Assembly: GCF_020741345.1 (NCBI RefSeq)
Contig: NZ_DYZD01000053.1
Span: forward strand, 19,723 to 83,722
DNA length: 64,000 nt
Direction of reading: 5' to 3'
DNA from: Nocardiopsis listeri
Lineage (GTDB): Bacteria > Actinomycetota > Actinomycetes > Streptosporangiales > Streptosporangiaceae
The notes beneath the pieces are model-generated. The model made no database searches. It was given only the letters and a program-made list of their open reading frames with translations, and had not been told where the DNA came from. Positions within the stretch are counted from its first letter, which is position 1. Each line of letters begins with the position of its first letter. This document shows positions 58,434 to 64,000 of this stretch, one piece after another. The translations under genes were made by a program, and so were the position numbers.

Positions 58434-60122
58434 ATGTCTGCCAGCACACCCCTGCCGTCAACCGAGGGCACCGGCGGTCACGCCGGCACTCCGCTGGACC
58501 GCAGGGACGAGTGGGTCCGCCTGCGTGAGCACCGTGACGGGTTCGGCGACACCCATCTGCGCGGGCTCTTCGCCGACGACCCGAAGCGGGCCGAGCGTTA
58601 CGGCCTCGACGTCGGTTCGCTGCACGTCGACTACTCCAAGAACCTGGTCACCGACCGGACCCTGGGGCTGCTGTCCGACCTGGCCGCCGCCACCGGGGTG
58701 ACCGGACTGCGCGACGCCATGCTGGGCGGTGAGCACATCAACCTCACCGAGGACCGTGCCGTCCTGCACACCGCTCTGCGCGCGCCCCGAGGGCAGGTCG
58801 TCCGAGCCGACGGCCAGGACGTGGTTCCCGAGGTGCACGAGGTCCTGGACAAGATGGCGGGCTTCGCCGAGAAGGTGCGCTCGCGCACCTGGCTCGGCCA
58901 CACCGGCAGGCCGGTGACCCGCGTGGTCAACATCGGTATCGGCGGATCCGACCTGGGCCCGGCCATGGCCTACGAGGCGCTTCGCCCCTACACCGACCGC
59001 GGTCTGGAGTTCCGGTTCGTCTCCAACGTGGACGGCACCGACCTGAACGAGGCGCTCATCGACGCCGACCCCGAACGCACCCTCTTCGTGGTGGCGTCCA
59101 AGACCTTCACCACGATCGAGACCATCACCAACGCCTCCGTCGCCCGCGATTGGCTGCTCGATGGGCTCGGTGCCGGCGACGATGCGATCGCCCGCCACTT
59201 CGTGGCCGTGTCCACCAACGCCGAAGAGGTCGCGAAGTTCGGCATCGACACCGCCAACATGTTCGAGTTCTGGGACTGGGTGGGCGGCCGCTACTCCTAC
59301 GACTCCGCCATCGGCCTGTCCCTCATGGTGGCGATCGGACCGGAGTCCTTCCGGGAGATGCTCGCCGGGTTCCACCTCATGGACACCCACTTCGCCACCG
59401 CGCCCGTCGAACGCAATCTGCCGTTCCTGCTCGGGCTCCTCGGTGTCTGGTACGGCGGCTTCTTCGACGCCCAGTCGCACGCCGTGCTGCCCTACAGCCA
59501 CCACATGTCGCGTTTCCCCGCCTACCTGCAACAGCTCGACATGGAGTCGAACGGCAAGTCGGTCCAGCGCGATGGGCGGCCCGTCACCTGGCAGACCGGT
59601 CCCGTGGTGTGGGGCACCCCCGGCACCAACGGCCAGCACGCCTACTTCCAGCTGCTGCACCAGGGCACCCGCTTCGTTCCGGCCGACCTGATCGGTTTCG
59701 CCCGACCGGCCCCCGACCTGGCCGAGTCGCTGGTGCCCCAACACGACCTGCTGATGGCCAACCTGTTCGCGCAGGGTCAGGCCCTGGCCTTCGGGCGCAC
59801 AGAGGAGGAGGTCGCAGCCGAGGGGGTGAGCCCCGAACTGGTGCCGCACCGTTCCTTCCCGGGCAACCGGCCCACCACCACGATCCTGGCCGAACGGCTC
59901 GACCCCTCCACTCTGGGTCAGCTCGTCGCCCTCTACGAGCACAAGGTGTTCGTGCAGGGCGCGGTGTGGAACATCAACTCCTTCGACCAGTGGGGGGTCC
60001 AGCTCGGCAAGGTCCTGGCCAAGAAGGTGGAGCCCGCGCTCACCGAGGGGGCCCAGGTGCCCGGCCTGGACGCCTCGACCGAGGCGCTGGTCCGCCGCTA
60101 CCGGGATCTGCGAGGCCGCTGA
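58434..60122 (+). CDS. pgi: Glucose-6-phosphate isomerase
   Basis: [58 protein letters not shown]. Confidence 0.97.
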   Translation: MSASTPLPSTEGTGGHAGTPLDRRDEWVRLREHRDGFGDTHLRGLFADDPKRAERYGLDVGSLHVDYSKNLVTDRTLGLLSDLAAATGVTGLRDAMLGGEHINLTEDRAVLHTALRAPRGQVVRADGQDVVPEVHEVLDKMAGFAEKVRSRTWLGHTGRPVTRVVNIGIGGSDLGPAMAYEALRPYTDRGLEFRFVSNVDGTDLNEALIDADPERTLFVVASKTFTTIETITNASVARDWLLDGLGAGDDAIARHFVAVSTNAEEVAKFGIDTANMFEFWDWVGGRYSYDSAIGLSLMVAIGPESFREMLAGFHLMDTHFATAPVERNLPFLLGLLGVWYGGFFDAQSHAVLPYSHHMSRFPAYLQQLDMESNGKSVQRDGRPVTWQTGPVVWGTPGTNGQHAYFQLLHQGTRFVPADLIGFARPAPDLAESLVPQHDLLMANLFAQGQALAFGRTEEEVAAEGVSPELVPHRSFPGNRPTTTILAERLDPSTLGQLVALYEHKVFVQGAVWNINSFDQWGVQLGKVLAKKVEPALTEGAQVPGLDASTEALVRRYRDLRGR

Positions 60123-60298
60123 CGGCCGAACGGTCGAATCACCGAACGAACCAGCTCATGGCGGGTCGGGTCGGGCATTTCCGAAAAACGGGTGCCCGGC
60201 CCGTCCGCTTCCGGCGCGGACACTGGAAACCCTCACGACCCCTGGTGCACACTCTGTGTGGTGATGCAGTCACTCGTAGAGAGCGGGGGCGGGGGTAC

Positions 60299-61324
60299 AT
60301 GACCACGCCGATGGACGTGCCCGAGTCGTCCCAGCACGCCGACCCGGAAGCCGTCGCGGCGGGCGCCGAGGGCGCCGCCGGCAGATCCCTGCGCCAGATC
60401 GCCTGGCGACGCTTCCGTAAGGACAAGGTCGGCATGGCCGGCGGAGTCATCGTCATCCTGCTCATCCTCATCGCGCTGTTCGCGCCGTTGCTCACCGCCT
60501 GGTTCGGTCACCCGCCCAACCAGTTCGACCAGGGGCTCGTCGACCCGCTCACCGGTGGTGTACTGCGCGATCCCGACGACACCGCCCAAGGGCTCGACCC
60601 CTGGGGCGGTATCAGCGCCGAACACCTTCTGGGGGTCGAACCCGTCAACGGGCGCGACCTGTTCAGCCGCATCGTCTACGGCGCTCGGACCTCATTGCTG
60701 GTCGCCACCGTCGCCACCGTGGTGTGCGTGGTCATCGGGACCGTCCTCGGCATCCTCGCCGGCTACTTCGGCGGTTGGGTCGACACCGTCATCAGCCGCA
60801 CCATGGACATCTTCCTCGCCTTCCCGCTGCTGCTGTTCGCCATCGCCCTGGTCGGCGTCATCCCCGACGGTGCCTTCGGCCTGGAAGGCAACTACCTGCG
60901 CATCGGCGTCCTGGTGTTCATCATCGGGTTCTTCAACTGGCCCTACATCGGCCGCATCGTGCGCGGACAGACCCTCACCCTCAAGGAACGCGAGTTCGTG
61001 GAGGCCTCCCGCAGCCTCGGAGCCGGCAACACCCACATCGTCTTCCGTGAGATCCTGCCCAACCTCATCACCCCGATCCTCGTCTACTCCACCCTGCTGA
61101 TCCCCACCAACATCCTCTTCGAAGCGGCCCTGAGCTTCCTGGGGGTGGGTATCAACCCGCCCATGGCGACCTGGGGCGGCATGTTGGAGAACGCGTTGCG
61201 CTTCTACACCACATCACCGCACTTCGTGATCGTCCCGGGTCTGGCCATCTTCATCACCGTCCTGGCGTTCAACCTCTTCGGTGATGGTCTGCGCGACGCC
61301 TTCGACCCGCGTTCCTCCGACTGA
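60299..61324 (+). CDS. ABC transporter permease, DppC/OppC type
   Basis: EFVEASRSLGAGNTHIVFREILPNLITPILV EAA loop; PPMATWGGML. Confidence 0.93.
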   Translation: MTTPMDVPESSQHADPEAVAAGAEGAAGRSLRQIAWRRFRKDKVGMAGGVIVILLILIALFAPLLTAWFGHPPNQFDQGLVDPLTGGVLRDPDDTAQGLDPWGGISAEHLLGVEPVNGRDLFSRIVYGARTSLLVATVATVVCVVIGTVLGILAGYFGGWVDTVISRTMDIFLAFPLLLFAIALVGVIPDGAFGLEGNYLRIGVLVFIIGFFNWPYIGRIVRGQTLTLKEREFVEASRSLGAGNTHIVFREILPNLITPILVYSTLLIPTNILFEAALSFLGVGINPPMATWGGMLENALRFYTTSPHFVIVPGLAIFITVLAFNLFGDGLRDAFDPRSSD

Positions 61325-61417
61325 AAGACCCCGTCTATGGTCATTACGGTCGGTACCGACCCACTCACGAGGACGTGCGCCGCACGCCACCACCACCGAA
61401 TCCCACCAGGAGGCAAG

Positions 61418-63232
61418 GTGACCACCCATCACTTCACGCGTCAGGGGCCGCTCCGGCGGTCCGGCGTGCTCCGACGAATCATGGCGCCCGCCGCGGCCGG
61501 CACCGCCCTGGCCCTGGCCCTGACCGCCTGTGGCGGTGCGGGCGGGGGAGGCGGGGCGGGAGAGTCCGACGCCGAGTTCAACGAGGGCGAGACCACCGTC
61601 GTCAACCCGTCCGACGAGACCGGCGGAACCCTGCGCTACGCCATCTCCGCCGACTTCGACTCACCGGATCCGGGCAACACCTACTACGCGTACGTCTGGA
61701 ACTTCTCTCGCTACTACGCTCGAACCCTGCTGACCTACACCGAAGCCCCCGGCGAACAGGGCGTGGAGCTACAGCCAGACCTCGCCGAGGAGCTGCCCGA
61801 GGGCAACGAGGACTCCACGGAGTGGACGGTCCGCCTCAAGGAGGGCCTGCGCTTCGAGGACGGCTCGGAGATCACCGCCCAGGACGTCAAGTACGCCATC
61901 GCGCGCAGCAACTTCGGTGACCAGGCGCTCCCCAACGGCCCCAAGTACTTCCAGGACCTGCTCGCCGACAGCGACGACTACGAGGGCCCCTACGCCAATG
62001 AGGACGACCCGCTCGAAGGGTTCGACGGGATCGAGACCCCGGACGACCACACCCTGATCTTCCACCTGAACACGAGCTTCTCGGAGTTCCCGTACGTGCT
62101 CATCCAGCCGCAGACCGCGCCGGTTCCGGCCGACGCCGACCGTGGTGAGCAGTACCAGAGCAACGTGGTCTCCTCCGGTCCGTACAAGTTCGACGGCGAG
62201 TACCGGCCCGGTGCGTCCCTGAACCTGGTGCGCAATGAGGAGTGGGACCCCGAAACCGACCCGATCCGCAAGGCGCTGCCCGACCGGGTCGAGGTGCAGC
62301 TGGGTGTGGACCAGAACGAGATCGACCAGCGTCTGGTCAACGGCGAGCTCGACGTCGACCTGGGAGGCACCGGTGTGGGCCCGGCCATGAAGGGCACCCT
62401 GATCACCGACGAGGCCGAGCGCCACAACATCGACAACCCGCAGACCAGCACCCTGCGCTACGTCAACATCAACACCGTCATCGAACCCCTGAACGACCCC
62501 GCCTGCCGCGAGGCCATCATGTACGCGGCGGACCGGGACGCCCTGCAGCGTGCCTGGGGCGGCGACACCGGCGGTGACATCGCCACCCAGATCATGCCCA
62601 CGTCGCTGCCCGGGGCGGACCCGAGCATCGACCTGTACCCGTCCGAGGACGACAAGGGCGACCTGGAGATGGCGCAGGAGAAGCTGGAGGAGTGCGGGCA
62701 GCCCGACGGGTTCTCCACCTCCATCGGCGCCCGCGCCGACCGCCCCTCCGACGTGAGCACCGCCGAGGCGCTCCAGCAGGCGCTGGCCCGGGTGAACATC
62801 GAGACGGAGATCAAGCAGTACCCGTCCGACACCTTCACCAACACGCAGGCGGGTTCCCCGGACTTCGTGCACGACAACGACCTGGGGCTGACCGTCTACG
62901 GCTGGGCGCCCGACTGGGCCAGCGGTTACGGCTTCATGAGCAAGATCCTGGACGGTGACGCCATCCAGGCTGCGGGCAACTCCAACATCTCCGAGCTGGA
63001 CGACGACCAGATCAACGACTGGTTCGACGAGGTCGTCTCCGAGGAGGACCCCGACGCCAGGGCCTCGATCTACACCCAGATCGACGAACGTGCCATGGAG
63101 CAGGCCGCGGTCCTGCCGGCGGTGTTCGAACGCACGGTGCTGTACCGTCCGGCCAACCTGACCAACGTGTACTACCACCCGGGTTACAGCATGTACGACT
63201 ACATGAGCCTGGGCACCACCAACACCGACTGA
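61418..63232 (+). CDS. ABC transporter substrate-binding lipoprotein, SBP_bac_5 type
   Basis: Lipobox LALTACGG; WTVRLKEGLRFEDGSEITAQDVKYAI; GTG start with AGGAGG. Confidence 0.93.
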   Translation: MTTHHFTRQGPLRRSGVLRRIMAPAAAGTALALALTACGGAGGGGGAGESDAEFNEGETTVVNPSDETGGTLRYAISADFDSPDPGNTYYAYVWNFSRYYARTLLTYTEAPGEQGVELQPDLAEELPEGNEDSTEWTVRLKEGLRFEDGSEITAQDVKYAIARSNFGDQALPNGPKYFQDLLADSDDYEGPYANEDDPLEGFDGIETPDDHTLIFHLNTSFSEFPYVLIQPQTAPVPADADRGEQYQSNVVSSGPYKFDGEYRPGASLNLVRNEEWDPETDPIRKALPDRVEVQLGVDQNEIDQRLVNGELDVDLGGTGVGPAMKGTLITDEAERHNIDNPQTSTLRYVNINTVIEPLNDPACREAIMYAADRDALQRAWGGDTGGDIATQIMPTSLPGADPSIDLYPSEDDKGDLEMAQEKLEECGQPDGFSTSIGARADRPSDVSTAEALQQALARVNIETEIKQYPSDTFTNTQAGSPDFVHDNDLGLTVYGWAPDWASGYGFMSKILDGDAIQAAGNSNISELDDDQINDWFDEVVSEEDPDARASIYTQIDERAMEQAAVLPAVFERTVLYRPANLTNVYYHPGYSMYDYMSLGTTNTD

Positions 63233-63246
63233 CCGGTGTGAGGGAT

Positions 63247-63285
63247 CCGAGGGCGGCGGTCTCCTTGAGGGGGCGCCGCCCTCGG
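63247..63285. terminator. Hairpin after the SBP gene
   Basis: CCGAGGGCGGCG / CGCCGCCCTCGG. Confidence 0.7.
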
Positions 63286-63429
63286 CGTGTCGGGGCGCCC
63301 CGCGTACACGCCGGTCACTAGACGTGATCGCCTGTTTTCCGTGGGCTACGGTTTGGCTTCGGGGTGGAGTCACCGTCGCCCCGGACCCGGGCCCCGGGGC
63401 CATGGTTCCGACGATAGAGAGCTCGCGCC

Positions 63430-64000
63430 ATGTTGACCTACATCCTGCGCCGACTGGGCGCCGGTCTGTTGCTCCTGGCCGTGGTCACCATGGTCACCTT
63501 CGCCATCTTCTACGTGGTGCCGCGATGGGCGGGCCGCACCACCGAACAACTCGCCACCATGTACGTGGGTCGGGCTCCCACACCCGAGGCGATCCAGGCC
63601 ACCATCGAGCGACTGGGGCTGGACCAACCGATCGCGGTGCAGTTCGGCGAGTTCGTCCGCGGAATCTTCTTCGGAGCCCGGTACCGGTTCGGCGGTGACA
63701 CCATCGAGTGCGCCGCCCCCTGCTTCGGCTATTCCTTCCAGACCTACCAGGAGGTCTTCCCCGAGGTCCTGGCCCGGCTCCCGGTGACCGCGTCACTGGC
63801 CCTGGGCGCCGGCATCATCTGGCTGGTCGGCGGGATCGCGGTGGGCGTGATCTCCGCGGTGTGGAAGGGCAGCCTCTTCGACCGGCTGGCGATGGCGGTG
63901 GCCCTGGCGGGGGTTTCACTGCCGATCTTCTTCACCGGTCTGCTCGCCCTGGCCTTCCTCGTGCATTCCTGGGGCCTGTTCGGAACCCCCGGATACGTTC
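63430..64000 (+). CDS. ABC transporter permease, DppB/OppB type (3' truncated by window)
   Basis: MLTYILRRLGAGLLLLAVVTMVTFAIFYVVP...LPVTASLALGAGIIWLVGGIAVGVISA. Confidence 0.92.
   Translation, partial: MLTYILRRLGAGLLLLAVVTMVTFAIFYVVPRWAGRTTEQLATMYVGRAPTPEAIQATIERLGLDQPIAVQFGEFVRGIFFGARYRFGGDTIECAAPCFGYSFQTYQEVFPEVLARLPVTASLALGAGIIWLVGGIAVGVISAVWKGSLFDRLAMAVALAGVSLPIFFTGLLALAFLVHSWGLFGTPGYV

Overview
High-GC actinomycete chromosomal window, Nocardiopsis-like by gene content and codon usage (not verified). No rRNA, tRNA, CRISPR array or intact transposon was recognised. Main blocks: (1) secreted hydrolases and polysaccharide-degrading enzymes (GH11 xylanase, PL11 rhamnogalacturonan lyase, alpha/beta hydrolases, metallophosphoesterase); (2) a nitrilase/AraC pair and an SSS symporter with an unlisted 43-aa membrane partner; (3) a zinc-starvation island: Zur-like regulator, three matching Zur-box-like palindromes, C-minus paralogues of uS14/bL28/bS18, a COG0523 GTPase, a His-rich 52-aa protein, and a deletion scar joining half an EntA/DhbA-like SDR to half an ABC ATPase; (4) a 24-37 kb accessory region with four related winged-helix-like proteins; (5) the most interesting locus, about 37.2-45.4 kb: an FxSxx-COOH-type (Fxs) cyclophane RiPP system with FxsB radical SAM enzyme, a separate HExxH protein, an FxsT-like STAND-TPR protein, a 57-aa precursor absent from the ORF track with a non-canonical C-terminus (...AGFVNDPE), an nSTAND1-like NTPase and a TM/coiled-coil protein; (6) an RNA ligase/HD-kinase pair, a lutABC operon with GntR regulator and operator, a voltage-gated-type ion channel, pgi and a dipeptide-type ABC transporter. 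All family calls come from reading translations; no database search was run.
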